DNA of 64,000 nucleotides from Pelecanus crispus (GCF_030463565.1 NC_134651.1:12288734-12352733); one strand, 5' to 3'. Positions 46,401-59,500 are shown, numbered from the stretch's first letter. Notes: generated from the letters alone by a model not told the origin. A program made the numbers and translations.

Positions 46401-49400
46401 AAATAAAGCCCTGAAACTCTCCTGGCCCTAGGGGCCAGACTGTGATCAGTGCTGCCGGGAAGCTGCTGGGGTTTTGGGGCACAGGCTGCAGCAAAGCACC
46501 TGCTTGGTGGGACACCCCGATGCCCCTCAGGCTCCCCAGGGCAGGGACAGCATTACACTTGGGGACTCCGGCCACCCTGAAATGCAGGAGCCCCAAACGG
46601 GAACCAGGAGCTTTTGGGAGCTCCTGTCTCCATCTTCACACTTAAGTACAAAGAACTTTTCAGCCCTGCATTTACATGGGAAAACTGTGATCACGTGGGA
46701 AAACTGTGATCGCTAGCGTGGCCTGTGAGAGCCAGCGTGGAAATAAGTAATTACGGGTAAATGGAGAGATATTCCCTGTCCAGTTTTATATGTGGCCACT
46801 CATCTGCGACTGATGAGGGAGCAGTTCTGATTAGATCTCACCATTCCCTTAACCCTCTCCAGCCCTGGCCACACAGCTCTGAGATTGTTCTTAGAAACCC
46901 TTCGGTCTGATACAGTGACAACTGTAAGCCCTGCACAGCCAACCAGTGTTTAAAACCTGGCACTGCAGCAGAAATAAACCCGGTCACCCCTTCATAGTAA
47001 CCCCAATTGCACGCATTCCATTCCGACACCCCAGCCTTGCTCCCACCCCATCCCATCCTTGCACTCCCCACCACCCCAAGAACAACACGTGATAACATAC
47101 CCAGCCTGAAGGATAGCCATTCTGTTCCCCAGAAGCCATGGGAAAGGAATTATGGACATAATTTTTTAAAAATTTGCATAGATAGGGCTGTTGCTAACTG
47201 GCACGGATAGGTCCCACCCTTGGCAGGCTCTGCCTGCCATAGACAGGAGCCGCAGGAAGCCTCTCACCCCCGTTCCCCAACTTGGGTCACTGCTTTTTAT
47301 TTCAGGCGCAGCAGCAGACACTGTCCTGGGGGTGAGGGGAGAGCTCCACCTTTTAGTAAGACGTGGAGGGTTGGGTAGCCTGGGTACATCTAGGTGTATC
47401 AGTGAGGTGTTGCACAACAGCGCAGAAACTTAACTTCCTCCCTCCTTCAGTCGACACCGTTTCCCAGTTCTCACCAGTGCAACCTGCCATTTTTGCTTTG
47501 TTACAAAAAACCTATTTGGGATTTTTCCTATAGGTCTGATTCTGCAAACCACCGGGGCACCACCGGGTCCAGCAGGAGCTGGGAGCCCCATGGCCGCCTT
47601 CTGCCCTGCAGAAACCTCATCCCTCCACTGGCAGAAAAGCAATGGGGAGTGGGGGGACCCTCAGCCACAACTGCAGGCGACTCCCAGCAAGGACTTGGGG
47701 GGACAAAAGAGTGGCAATTGTTTGCGCATCTTTCCTGATCTCGAGTCCTTCTGCTCTGTGGTCTCCTCAGCTGGGAAGTACTTTGGGGGGAGAAACCAGG
47801 TCCTACTCTCTGGAGACCCCAAGAACCACCACTTTGCAGGAGGTGAGGGCGAGGGAGGTACTTTGGGTTTGCTGCCGTCACAGAGAAAACACCGTGCTGA
47901 GCCCCAGCACCCTGCTCTGGGCCACAACCCCCAGCCTGTCCCCGGCAGCGTCCCCAAGAGCCTGGGGCACCCGGCAGCACTGCGGGGCCCGGGGAGAGCA
48001 GCAACCCGGGGACAGCAGCAACCCATGCCCCATCCGGGCTGGGCTCCCACCGGCGCCGACCAGGAGCGGCTGACCCAACCGCCAGTGTTGGTGCCATCGA
48101 GAGAGCTTTGAAAGGGTCCTAACCAGCTCCTCCTCCTCCCTTTTCTCCACCAGGAAAAGCTGAAAAGCCTCCCTGTGAGATGACCATGCCACCGCCGGCT
48201 GTGCCCCGGGCGGTTAAATATAAACCCCCAAATTAGAGGTGGGCAGTTTCCCTTTCAGGTGGTGATGCTGTGGGGCAGGCGAGGCCCCAGGAGACTGGGG
48301 CTCTCTGTCCCCGGAGAGGCACACAGCCACTTTTGATCCGCATGAAAACCTCTTTGATCGGCCAGTGCTATCTATTTATTTAGACTTTTCTGGCCCCTCA
48401 ATTAGACCCAGTCACTGAGCTGGTGGAGGCACTGCCAGTATAGAGCCCTTTCTGTTGGCAGTGCCAAGGGCTTGGGAGTGGGTATCTTATCCAGGAGCAG
48501 ATGCTGGGCAGAAAGCACCCAAATATCTCCAAAACCAGCCTACGCCAGCTGGGTGCAAGCACCAAGCAGAACCCCAGCTCATAATGGCTGTCCCCAGTCC
48601 CGGGGTGCCCAGGGACAGGTCCCCTTCTTATAAAAGACGTCTGCTTTAAATACAAGGTGGTAAGAACACGGTGCTGGGAAAGAGGCAGGAGGTGAAACCC
48701 TGGATGTTTCCCTCCCCGTGGGCATCTGCCCCCAGGGGCCCTGGGGTCCCCCCTGCCGTGGGACAGGGACCCCACGGGGCAGGTCTGGCTGCCCCCACGG
48801 CCCCGCTCTCGCCCCACGCAACCAGCCCTGTGCCGGGAAGGGCTGGGAAGGCATCCCCAGGGAAGGCGGGGGACTGACCGCCAGCCCCTGCCCGGAGCCC
48901 CCGGCCCGGTTCCCGCCGTGCCGGAGCTCCGGTGCCCCGCGATGGGGCGAGGTTTGCGCTGGGAGCGAACACCCCAGAGACCCTTCCCCGGCGTACCCCG
49001 ACCCGGGGCGGGGAGGAGCGTCGCTCCCGGGACGGGGACAGACGGACAGGGGACAGGCGCCGTCTTTTGTCCCGTCCCCATCCGCAGCCTCCTCCCCACC
49101 CAAGATGCCCCTTACCCAGCCAGCCGCTCCCGGGGCACCCCTCGGAAGGGACTCGGCGGGGTGGGGACCGGGGGACCCCTCAGAAGGGACCCGGCGGGGA
49201 GGGGAGCGGGGCACCCCTCGGAAGGGACCCGACGGGATGGGCACCTCGCAGCCCCCCAGGCTCCGGGCAGGGCGCAGCGCCGGGACGGCAGTGCCGGGCG
49301 GCGGGAGGGGAGGGCAGGGGACACCGGCTCCAAGCGGGGCAGGAGCGGGGCAGGAGCGGGGCAGGAGCGGGGCTCGGGCTCCCCGCTCCCCGGCCGGCAC

Positions 49401-49415
49401 TCACCACTGGAACAT
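43488..49415 (-). CDS. B3GNT7: Beta-1,3-N-acetylglucosaminyltransferase 7 (two coding exons, 405 aa)
   Basis: Golgi type II membrane glycosyltransferase of family GT31. It transfers GlcNAc in beta-1,3 linkage to galactose and is known for extending sulfated, keratan-sulfate-type poly-N-acetyllactosamine. Exon 1 CDS is 49415-49405 (MFQ plus TG of Trp4), donor GTGAGT; exon 2 CDS is 44694-43488, acceptor CCCTTTAG. The join gives [13 protein letters not shown], matching human MSLWKKTVYRSLC. Features: signal anchor about residues 8-25; lumenal stem; [12 protein letters not shown] near 154-165; nucleotide-sugar/Mn-binding DDD at 244-246 in [18 protein letters not shown] and the conserved EDVFLG-type acceptor motif in the form [13 protein letters not shown]-glycosylation sequons near 95, 101 and 218; end CSRKLNIL (human CSRKLQVL). 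Human is 401 aa. The gene converges on NCL, as in human. Confidence 0.97.
49134..49241. repeat. 38-bp minisatellite, about three units
   Basis: Units start at 49134, 49173 and 49210 with GGCACCCCTCGGAAGGGAC or a one- or two-base variant. They are CpG-rich and lie 170-280 bp inside B3GNT7 intron 1. Confidence 0.85.
49333..49375. repeat. 12-bp GGGGCAGGAGCG tandem repeat
   Basis: Between three and four copies lie about 30-70 bp inside the B3GNT7 intron 1 donor. The plus strand is G-rich. Confidence 0.85.
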
Positions 49416-49600
49416 GCTGGGAGTGGGACGGGGCGGCCGCTCCGCTGCTGAACAGGGCTGCCCGCGGTCCGGGCGCTTCTCTCTGCCCTCTTCCTCTTCT
49501 TCCTCCTCTTCTTTTTTTCCTTTTCCCTACTTTTTCCCTTTTCCCTCCCCTCGCTTTCCGAGGTGGAGCCAAGAGGGATGGCAGAGCAGGTAGGTTAACT
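49416..49600 (-). promoter_or_regulatory. B3GNT7 5' UTR and promoter region
   Basis: The region is directly upstream of the ATG on the minus strand. It contains a GC-rich leader and a 67-nt almost pure purine tract in the sense strand (plus-strand pyrimidines 49485-49551, one interruption at 49529). It is bordered by CpG-rich DNA on the intron side. No TATA box is seen. The transcription start is not fixed. Confidence 0.5.
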
Positions 49601-52600
49601 CTTGCCCTGCCCCTCCGCCCCTCCCCAGCCGCACCAGCCCCACCCCCAGCGCTGGCAGGGGACGGGGACGCGGGGGTTTAAGGGTGACACCCCACGCCCC
49701 CCCCCGGGGACCCTCCCCGCGGCACGCTGCTGATGGGACACCCACCCGTCAGCAGACTGGGGGTCCCACCCCAGCACCCCTCAGGGTCTTCTGCACCCCG
49801 GGCACGGTGCCCTCTCCGGGGTGCGTTAGCCCTGCCCCATAGCTGTTAACTGCAAAGGATCACAGTTTTGGGAAGGGGATCCCAGTGCTCACCAGGAGAG
49901 GTGCTTTTGGCAGCTGGGATTTGACCTCTGGCAAGGGAACGTGGGTCTTTTCTGTGCCCCCCCTCCCTCCGCTCCCCCAACACAGGCGGGTCACTTTGGG
50001 ATGTAACCCAAAAGGGAGCTGGGGCCCAACCCCAGTTTCTCACAGGGACACTGAGAGCCCAGCTCTGCCTCTGTGTTCGGGGCACAGCATGGTTTGGGAT
50101 CCCTGGAGCAGCAGAGCCACACCTCTCCTGTGACCCACACCTTACCCAGGACCCCCACCTCCCCTGGGATCCACACCTTGCCTGGGACCCACATTTCTCC
50201 CAGGACCCACATCTCACTCTGCCCAGGACTCCCACCTCACCAGGTACCCTCGCTCTGTCCAGGATCCACACATCTCCTGGGACCCACACCTCACCTGGCG
50301 GTGCAGGGAGTCAAGGAGGAGGGTTACTGCAGCAGGAAGGTGCCTGCTTAGCATACCAGGACCTGTCTCATAGGTCAAATTTCCACCAGCACCACAGGCA
50401 GGTGAGGTGCCCTTCCAAGCTCCTCCTTCAGCCCTGGTTTGGAGCAGTGTTTCTCCAGCATCCCTGCTGCAGCCATAACAGCATGGGACATCCCATTGTC
50501 CATTGTGAAGCAGATTTAAGACCTTCCTTTCCTCTTAAATGTAGCATTTCAGCTGAGGGTCGTTTTCAGCCATGAAAATCAGCCCCCATAATTTCTGATG
50601 TCTCCCTTTTTGTCATCCTCCCATGCCTACCAGCTGCTTGTATCAACCACAAAGCCAGGCTGGGAAGCCTGCAGGAAATCCTTTAGGATACTTCCTTTCC
50701 TGCCCAGCAGAGATATCCCAGTCCCTTTCCCGCACAGCCCCTCTGCGTTTTGCAAGAGTGCTGAGGCTCAGTGTCTCGCACAGCCCTCACAACCCCTGGA
50801 CATGCTGCACTTATCATGGGAAAGGCTCTTCTGTTCCAAGGCTGGACACGTGGTGGGACCCATGCAACCTCTGCTACTCAAATAGCATTCAGTCCTGCTC
50901 CAGGAAACCCCCAGGTCCAGCTGAGTTTGGGGAGGAAAATTGCGTTGCTTTCTCCAGACTCACTTCTCTCTCCTTATCTCGGCTTATAGCTTTCCCACCA
51001 CAGCAGCTCAGCAGATGCCCTGCAGCTCCGTGTCCTGGGGGCTGTGAAAGCTCCCCAGAAAACATTGTCCAAACAGGCTGCACCAGCTCTGCAGCACCCC
51101 ACAACCTTATCACCACCAAAGGTCCCTACACACCTTTTCTGATTTCTTTTTAGTCTGTTCCCATTGCCCACAGGAAAGTTGGTATCTGCTGAACTCATGG
51201 CACAAGAAAGTCATGGCTGTGAGATGCACAGAGAAAGGGTGTCAGGGGTACCTTAAAGATCCGCACTGAGCATCAGCTTGACCGGAGTGAGATGCAAGAA
51301 GGACTCGTCTCATCCCTGTAGCACAGGGATGGTGGGTGCACATCAGCCCATGGATGGGAATTCACCCCATTCTGCACAGAGGGGCTCATGGTGGAGGGGG
51401 ACCCCACTGGAGACCCCCCCCTTCACAAACAGGCACAAAGGGATGCAAACAGCAAAGCCCCAAAAGAGCAGCCACCGTCTCCTCCTTGCAATGTGCCCTG
51501 GGACCACGATGGGGACGGGGACAGCAGCATCCCTGCCATGGGGAGCCAGAGTAAAACCCAAAACATAGCTCTGGAGCAGCTGCTGCAGCTGCAGGGGATG
51601 CCCAGATGCTGTGGGTGTGCAACACGCTGCCAGGGCTCTCTGGATCCCCCACCATCAGCACGTCCAGCCGGCGCACCCGGGGCTGGCCGCAGTGCAGCGT
51701 GCCCGAGGGCTGTGCTGCCTCTGGCATGGAAGTGGCACTGCTGTGGGGCGAGGAGGGCTCCTGGCAGCCTGCGGCAGGGAGCTCTGCCAGCCCTGCTTCC
51801 AGGCTCCCGCCTCTCTGATGGCTGCTTCTGTGCAGCAAAGCGGCAGGGCCGCAAGCGCACAGACATCCCGAATACTCCTGTGCTGCTGCTCAGGGTTTTG
51901 GCTCAAATAACCCCCTCTGTGCAGGCAGACCCCGCTCCCACCTCCCCCTGTGCAGGAGAGATGCACATCCCGCTGCGTGAGAGCATTGCAGACCTGCAGC
52001 GGGATGGCTGTGTGAAGCTTTACTTCTGATGTTCATTAAAGACTCAAGTCGTGTCAGGTCTGGGGCTACTAGTGACAAACACTGTCCTAGGCACCCCTAG
52101 CACCACCAGCTCATGTTTCAAGGCTGAATATTAAGATGAAGCAGCATGTTTTACATTTGTGTCATCATTACATAGAAAAGTTTAGGACAAACCCAAGTTT
52201 TCATGCTCTCCGGATTCACCTGGGGAAAGCAGAAAGGCAGAAGGAAGGCTAGAGCAAAACTGAAAGCTTTTTTTTTTTCTAAAAAGTCCTCCACAAACCT
52301 TGTCCTTGCCTCTTTCCAGCACCTGGTGAGAGCAGGTTTTACCCTAGCAGCCGCAATCCTCTGCTGAGAGCGAAACCTGAAAAAGCAAAACCTGAATCTT
52401 TTTGTTTGCCCACAACTGGAGCTGAGGGCAGCATCACTTTGCCATGAGCACACCCAGCCACCAGCAGATCCCTGCCGTTCCTGCCTGCCCCTGCCTTCAG
52501 CAGAGCGGCTGGATCAGTTGCCCTGCCCCTCCTTTGCTGCAAGCATCCTTATTTCTTAGGTCTAAGCCATTAGACTGAAATTTGGAGGCTCTGAGTGCCT

Positions 52601-55600
52601 GTTTAGCACTGCTGGTAGAGCTGTGGGTGTCTGGAGAAGGGCTCTTGGGTGGCAGGTGCTGCTCAGGCATGGGAAAGCCGAGCTCCTTTGTCGTGCGCAA
52701 CACCAGTGACATTTCGAGGCGTGCCGAGCTGCTGGGGTCCCGTGAAAGCTGGCAAGGGGACCTGCAAGAAATAACACTTGGGGACATTATCGTTGCATTG
52801 CACGGAGAGGCAGAAGGGGAAGATAATGCAGGGACCTTTCCCAGGTGACACCCAAGTCACGGCTGGGGTGACATCGGCTTCCTCCTGCCAGCAGCCACCT
52901 CTGCGGCCACTGGCTCCCAGGACCCATTTGGAGACAGCCGGTAGTAGTGCCACACGCTCGCCTCCCACCGTAGCATCCCTGCCACTGCCACCACTGGAGA
53001 TGGGGCCAAGCGACCTGTGGGGACACGAGGTTTTGGAGCTGGCATCTAATGGGGCTATGGGACAGCGTCTGGGGCAAAGGGAAAGGGCGAGGACTGGGGC
53101 GATGCCGAAGTGGCTCATTTAGATGTTCTCAAAGCAAACCACAATGCTTTTTTTGTTTCAAGAAGCCTCTTTTCATTTCAAAGTGGACCTGAATTAAAAT
53201 GTTTTATAAAAAAATAAGTACAAAGAAAGAAGTGAGCTTTTTTTATGAAGTTTATGCAATCCCAGAAGACAGGCTTGTGGCAGGTTGACCCAGCCAATGT
53301 TTTCCCACTGATGGTTTGGGTTTTGTTTCACAGGGAAAAGTTGCCCTGGTTTCTTTGCTACGGGGTTTTTTTTGTGTTGTTTTCTGATTTCTTTCCATTC
53401 CAGCAAATTATACATACACAGCAAAAAGTCTCATCTCTTCATCCGGTGACTCTCACACCTCCTGGCCACTCGTGCCAGTGCCACAGCCCCTGGGCTGGGT
53501 TTCCCACACAAGCCAAGGTCCCGTCGCCCCGCGACTTGCAGGGAAACCCAAACCAGCCCTCTCATCCCCAAACCTCTGAGCGCCTGGAGCGAGACCAAGG
53601 GCTCAGTCTGACCTGCAACAGGCAGCACGGGGTGGTCACACTTTCAGGTTTTTCTTTGTTAAAGGAACTCACCTGCGACATACCCCGGGGTGGGAGGGGT
53701 CCACCAAGGTCTCTGTTTGTTTAGCTGAGCCAGACTTGCACCGCTGTGTGAGGACTTTACATGCACTTGTGGACAAACATCCTGTGGGCAAACATCCTGG
53801 ATGCGATAGGACAGGGAATGTTGATTTCTCATTGCACATCTGTTTTCTAAGCACTTTTCGAGATGCTGCTTGGGCTGTGCCAGTAGGTAGAGAGTAACCC
53901 TGGGTGGCTCACCTGTCACCACTGCTCCTGTGCTGGGTGCTCGGGGCTATGACCAGGGACTGGCACTGCCTTGGTCCCAGCCCTTGCTCAAAGTACCCCG
54001 GGGTGGTGAGGACTAATTATTACCCTGGTTTATTGCTGGCAACTGGGGCAAATGTCATGTACTGGCCAGGTCTGACGTGGAATGCCAGGAAAGACAGCCG
54101 CTGGCCCAGAAAGCTGCCTCTGCTTGCCCATCGTTACCAGGGCCATAAACCAGACCCGGAGCATGGGAGGTGGGGAGATTAATTTACACATTAACCCCAG
54201 GGCCCCACGGCTGTTTCCATCCCAGTGCCTCTGCCAGAGTGGGGCAGCGCTGGCTCCCAGGCAGAGGCAGGAGGAGGTTTCTGCCTTCCCAAAGCCGGGC
54301 TCACTCTCCCGCTCCACTGGCCTCTGCAGCTCACACTGAGAGACCAGAGGCTGCTGAAACACCTTGAGTCACAGCTGACAGCAATGCTTGCTGCCCTGCT
54401 GGGAATGAACCCCCCGGGATTTGCCTGATTTCTTCAAAAAACGGGGGAGGAGGGGAAGTTGCTTTGCAGGGCGATGGCCAGGCCAGCCCCCTCCAAGCCG
54501 CTGTTGCCCTCTGCAGCCCCAATGCGCCTCTGGGCCACCCCACAAGAGCGCGGTGCCCAGGAGGGTACACTGCAGCCACAGTGTTGGGGACTAGGAGGAT
54601 GGGGTGAGACCCAATTGCCACGGGCTCAGGGAAAGGCAGGGGACAGGGTGGTGGCACGGTGTCGGTGGAGGTGATGCTGTTGCAGCTGCATCCCCAGGTG
54701 GGACAGGAGCAGAGGCGAGCAGGGAAATGCTGCCCCAGCCTTTGTGCCAGGAGCTGCAGGAGCAGGGCAGGGGAAAAGGCTCAGCAAGCCTGGGGGAGCA
54801 AACCCTGGGGCTGGATCCACACATGGGTTTGCCTCCTTGGGCTGCTCCTTCCTCAGTTTTCCCAGCAAAAAGGCTCCCCTCCAGCTTCCGGGCTGCTGCC
54901 TGGCAGGGACGCTGCCTCCCCTCCCTGGGGGATTTGTGCCCCTGGGATGCCTAGGTCTCCTGGGGAGCCCGGTGTGGCCGTGCTGTTGCTTTAAATCAGC
55001 AGCTGGATCCAGCTGTGACTGTGAGTAACCCTCGCCGCAGCCTTGCCCAGGCCTTTTATGCATTTTCCAGTGGTTCCGGAGGTGCTTGGCGGCAGCATGC
55101 AGGGGAAACCGGACTCATGCTGGCAAGCAGGGAAGGGAGGGGAAAGGGAAAACATTTCCCTTCCCAAAGGAGCAGGGGGAGCCCAATGCTGCGGCTCTGG
55201 CGGTGGGCACGGGGGTGGGGAGCAGACAGCTTGTGGGGCTGCCTCTGCGGCATGATGGGAATAGCCTTGTGGTTGGACACAGCAAGCCAGAGGCCCTGGC
55301 TTGTGTCTCCCAGCCCAGTGTGCCCTGCGAGAAGTGCTTACCCCAGCGTGCCTCAGTTTCCCCTTCTCTAGCCACCCATTTCAGCCTCATGCAGAAAGCC
55401 CTGAGGTCTGAGTTTGTCCCGGTAACCTGTGGCAGGATGGCATCCAGGCACTGAAGACAAGTCTGTGAGGATAGCAGGATGGAAAAAGCCAAGAGGGATG
55501 GGAACATGGGGTTGCAAAGGGAGACACGTTTGCGCTGTCCAGACCCAGAAAGGAGGGAGGAGGATGTTGGTGCAATTGGCTCCAGGAGGGGAAAGGAAGG

Positions 55601-58600
55601 GAAGGACCTGTCCTGCTGCCGGAGGGGACTGCTCGCATCCCAGACGGTCCCAAAGAGCCAAGATGGAGGAGAGGGAACCAGGAGGGAGAAGTTCCCAGAT
55701 TGGAGGGTAGGGAAAGCAATGTCACGCCAGCGCTGAAGCCGGCAGTCCTGCCCGCAGAGATGCTCCTGCCCGCTGCAGGGACCGTGGACCCACCCTGCTC
55801 AGCCTTGCCACCCTGACCGTCCTGCAAAGCTGGCCACTGCGCAGGCTGAAGGCAAAGCCCTGGTTGGGCATCAGCCCACAGAAGCCGCTCTCCCAGCTCC
55901 AGCCTAGGAAGGGCTGGGCTCGGGGGGCCAGCACGCTGCGCTCACAGGCCTGGGAAGCCTCAGGGGCTGGCACAGACCCAGAAGCCACGAGCTACAAGGC
56001 GCCGTGTTTTCCATCAGGCAGGAGAGCGCTCGCGACATCTCTCATGAGTCAGATGGAAAGGGCGGCTCAGGAGTCACCTGAGCCCAGCGGCTGCCTGCCC
56101 GCGGCCCCTCTCCAGCCCAAGTGGAAAAACATACGGCCCCGGCACGGCGCACGCCTGCCGAGACCCTGAGCTCTGACCGGGCCCCCTCCCGGGCCAGCAG
56201 ACACAGAAATGCTCACGTTAGCCTTTTTTGGCCAAATTGGTTTAGGAGGGAGGCAGAGGCGACTCAGACATCCCTGGCCCTGCCGCTCTGCTCACCGTTA
56301 ATCATCACTCCGTTGCCGCTCATCCCCCGTGCCAAAACCTGGGCTCTGCTACAGCCACTGGTGGGTCTGTCTCCAGCAAGAGATGGAGTGAGGGAGAAAG
56401 AGGGCACGCGGCTATGAATTTCCCCCCCGCCTTTGCTAGGGCTACCAGATTAAGGCCACGGCAAAGCTCCTTGCTTCTGCACGTGCAAGAAGGGAGGGCA
56501 GCACCCAGCACCCAAGGTGCCGCCCCCAGGCAGGCACCCACCCGGTGCAGGGGATGACCCTTGCATGGGCATCGCTCCCCAGCCCAGCGCAGGGAGCTGG
56601 TGGGAGAGCTGGCAACAGCAATTTGCTAGCCTGGGAGTATTTTAGCCATGCAAGAGCCCTCGGGGGAAAGACAGCCGGCACACCCAGCTGCATTCCTGAG
56701 GTTTGGTTGGTTTCCATGGTGATCCCACCCGACGGTGAAGTCATGCTGTGGGCTAAGATGGCCAATGAGTTAATGCATGGATCCAGCTCCTTCCCTGATT
56801 CACAGCAAGCGTGGCTACAGCCCCGTGCCATCCGTCAGGCTGACGGTTCCGCTGCGCTGCCACGGCTCTGGCGTTTCTAGCATCTTGGGCCAGGGAGGCT
56901 CCAGACACCGCTGCTGGGTTGATCCCCGCCTCACCGTGGGAAATTGGGTCCTGCCGCAGGGTGGAGGGACAAACTGATGGCTCTCATGGGTCCTTCCAGC
57001 CCATTTGTATCATCACGCTGTGCTCCCTGTAATGTTTTACTTCTCCGTCCTACTGCTGCCACTGGTGACAAAAGGACAGAAAAGCACCACCCTAAGAGGT
57101 CACTCTTGTGGGGCCAAAGCCTTGAAGAGCTGCCCAATGTTAGGCAGAGGTGGGGAAGGATGGAGAGCTGGCCAGCATTAAAAGAGCAGGCTGGAAAGCC
57201 TATCAGTCCTTGGGGCAAGGTGGCAGGGACACTCCCTGGCACCAGCAGCTCATGGTGCCAATGCCTGGCATGTGGCCATGGGGTTCAGCTGTGGGGCCCC
57301 ATGGATCAACAAACCAGAGGTCTGGTGGAGAAACTGGCCCTGGGATGGCAGCCAGTAAAGCCAATAAGCTTATTCCAGCCTGTGGAGTGGTTTTTGGTAG
57401 GTGTGGAGGCACAGAAACGTGGCTGGGCTGCCCGGGGCCATCAGCCACCCTCCGCATTTCCTCGGCTGGCGAGACCTGGTACTTCTGGGCTGTGGTTATT
57501 CGTGCTAGAGGTAAATGCCTTAGCGTGAGTTTTCAGCAAAGATCAACTCCTTTGCAGGTCAGTCAACTAAAACCCCATAAAAAAGCATATCTGTGTCCAA
57601 CGCCTCTCCTGTCAACCACCACTGGAGCACTTTCCGCACACGCCCTCTCTGTATCGGGCCCAGCCTCTTGCTGTCCCCAGCAGCCGTGGGCTTGAGGACG
57701 GGGCCAAGCTGAACCCCAAGGGGCCTCTTCTCTCTCACACACACTGGTGTTTCACATGAGCACATGATGCCTCTGGAATACAGTAGGACATGGCTAACCC
57801 TCAGACATGTTGGGGGGGACCTCTGAGGTGCCGGCACCCCCATGAGCAGGGCTGTTTGCTTTTGATGGACCTAGACATTCCCACACGTGTTTGTGTTCAA
57901 GCTAAACTAGAAAACCCTCCCTGCTTCTCATCTCAGATGCAGCCAGATGCGGAGGTCCTAGCTGGAATGTCCTCAAGAAGCCAAGCTCCCTTTAGGGGCT
58001 GGCACTGAGCCACCAGCAATGGTCCCTGCTCCAGGAGGGACACAAGCCGCTTCCTGGGGACCAGGGAGAGGATGCTGCGGATGCATAAGGGGCTGGCACA
58101 ACCCAACAGCCTCCTGGGTGTGTATCGACCAGACTGGGAAGCGCGCAGCCAAACTGAGCCCGAGCTACAGCCAGAGAAAACCAGCGACTCCAGGGCTGTT
58201 TTGCACCAGCTGGGGTGGAGCACCAGCTCTGCAAGCCGGCACTCGGGGCACTGAAGGGTGCCACAAGGCAGCTCCCTGTCTCAAGGACCCCACGAAGCTT
58301 TCCAGGGCTCTCCCAGCTCTTCCCCAGGCTTCATTTCAGTTTGACACCCAGAGCCACGCAAAGATTAAGCAACATACCTGGGGGGCAGACCGACCCATCC
58401 CTCCCCGCTCCCATTCCTGACCCCACATACACACCCAGGTCCCTCAAACCCCTCTGCCCCTGGAAACGCAGCCTCCCAGCCTCCCTCCTTCCCTGGGCCC
58501 TTCTGCCTCCACTCCACACTAATGATATTCATTTCGCCGCCTTTTCCTGGGGCGCCGGCCCCTCCTGTAGCAGCTCTCCTGGGTGACTCACGCTCAGCAC

Positions 58601-59500
58601 ACACTGAGCCCTTTCAGCAGCCCTCGGCCCCGAACACTGCCCCACTCTTCCCAGCGCTGGCGTGCCGAGCCCCCCCGCCCAGCGCCCGCTGCCGGCACAG
58701 GCTCCTGGCCAAGGGGAGACATCCGCGCCCTCGCAAAGAGAGCGGCTTTCACGGCTGAGAAGCTGAAGCCCTTCCCAGCGTGATCTGGGCCAGGATGAGG
58801 CACAAGCAAGTGGTCGACTGGCTGGGATGGACTCGCAGCCCGGGTCCCTTTGAGCAACAGCCAGCAGCCTAAGAAAAAAATAAATAGATGTATTTGAAAA
58901 GAAAAAAAGGATCACAAGCTCCTAACGGGACCGTTCTTGGCTCTGACAGACGAAACCTGCCAGGAGCCTTTTCCTCCCTTCTGCCTTCACCAAACTTTCT
59001 CTGACCAACAGCGGGGCTCTGTCTGCTGCACCGGGATGGGGGCAGAGAAGGGGCTCCTCTGTTCCTCGGCTCCCAGCTGGCAGTGGGGTGGGCACTGCCA
59101 TACAAACCTTTGCCTGAAAACCTTGCAAAATCCTCCATCGGAGGAGCCGCTGGAAAACCCATTTGCAGAAGGAGCTCCTCGGGGCCAGGGCTGCACAAAG
59201 AGCGGGCTGGAGGCACGCTGCCTGCGGCACAGCACCATCATCCCCTGTGCTGCACCAGGGCCTGCCTGTGCAAGGAGACTTGTCACCTCCCTGGGGACTT
59301 GTGTCCTGTAGCCTGCGGTGAAGTGCTGGAGCTTGGGCAAGTCTATGCGTAGCGTTGCAGGGGAGGGTGGGGCCTTACCCACCTGCCACAGCCTAACGCC
59401 AGGGCTTTTCAGCTGTCACAGCCTCTCCAGCGAGGTGCGCGCAGCCCAAAGGACACAAAGAGAATGGTGAATTCTTGTGAGCATGGGTGACACAGCAAGG
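49601..59500. other. Intergenic upstream of B3GNT7, no gene recognised
   Basis: The stretch is GC-rich, with many overlapping chance open frames. By human synteny the next gene would be ARMC9 on the minus strand, but I found no exon encoding any part of it. It holds the degenerate minisatellite at 50100-50300 and a 213-codon open frame at 51388-52029 that I do not accept as a gene. Confidence 0.5.
50100..50300. repeat. Degenerate GGGACCCACACCT-type minisatellite
   Basis: Repeated units of about 22-26 bp are built on ccaGGAcCCACAccTc(t)CC, roughly eight copies with many substitutions. Read on the minus strand they give a Gly-Ser-Trp-Val-rich open frame that is not a gene. Confidence 0.75.

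Larger units (their letters stand above)
44695..49404 (-). other. B3GNT7 intron 1
   Basis: A 4.7-kb phase-2 intron, GTGAGT...CCCTTTAG on the minus strand. Near its 5' end (49130-49400) it is CpG-rich and has two tandem repeats: a 38-bp unit (49134-49241) and a 12-bp GGGGCAGGAGCG unit (49333-49375). It also holds a duplicated 19-bp motif at 46675-46710. No other coding exon was recognised. Confidence 0.85.

Noticed and set aside
48718-49593. 291-codon plus-strand open frame across the B3GNT7 first exon
   Set aside because: It is antisense to B3GNT7 exon 1 and is driven by CpG-rich and tandem-repeat sequence.
51388-52029. 213-codon ATG-started open frame with ATTAAA directly after its stop
   Set aside because: The position of the ATTAAA is suggestive, but composition is typical of GC-rich chance frames, overlapping frames of similar length exist on both strands, and no domain is visible. 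Transcript data could revive it.
53770-53801. Duplicated CAAACATCCTG motif
   Set aside because: Only two copies about 16 bp apart; chance or a single slippage event is sufficient.
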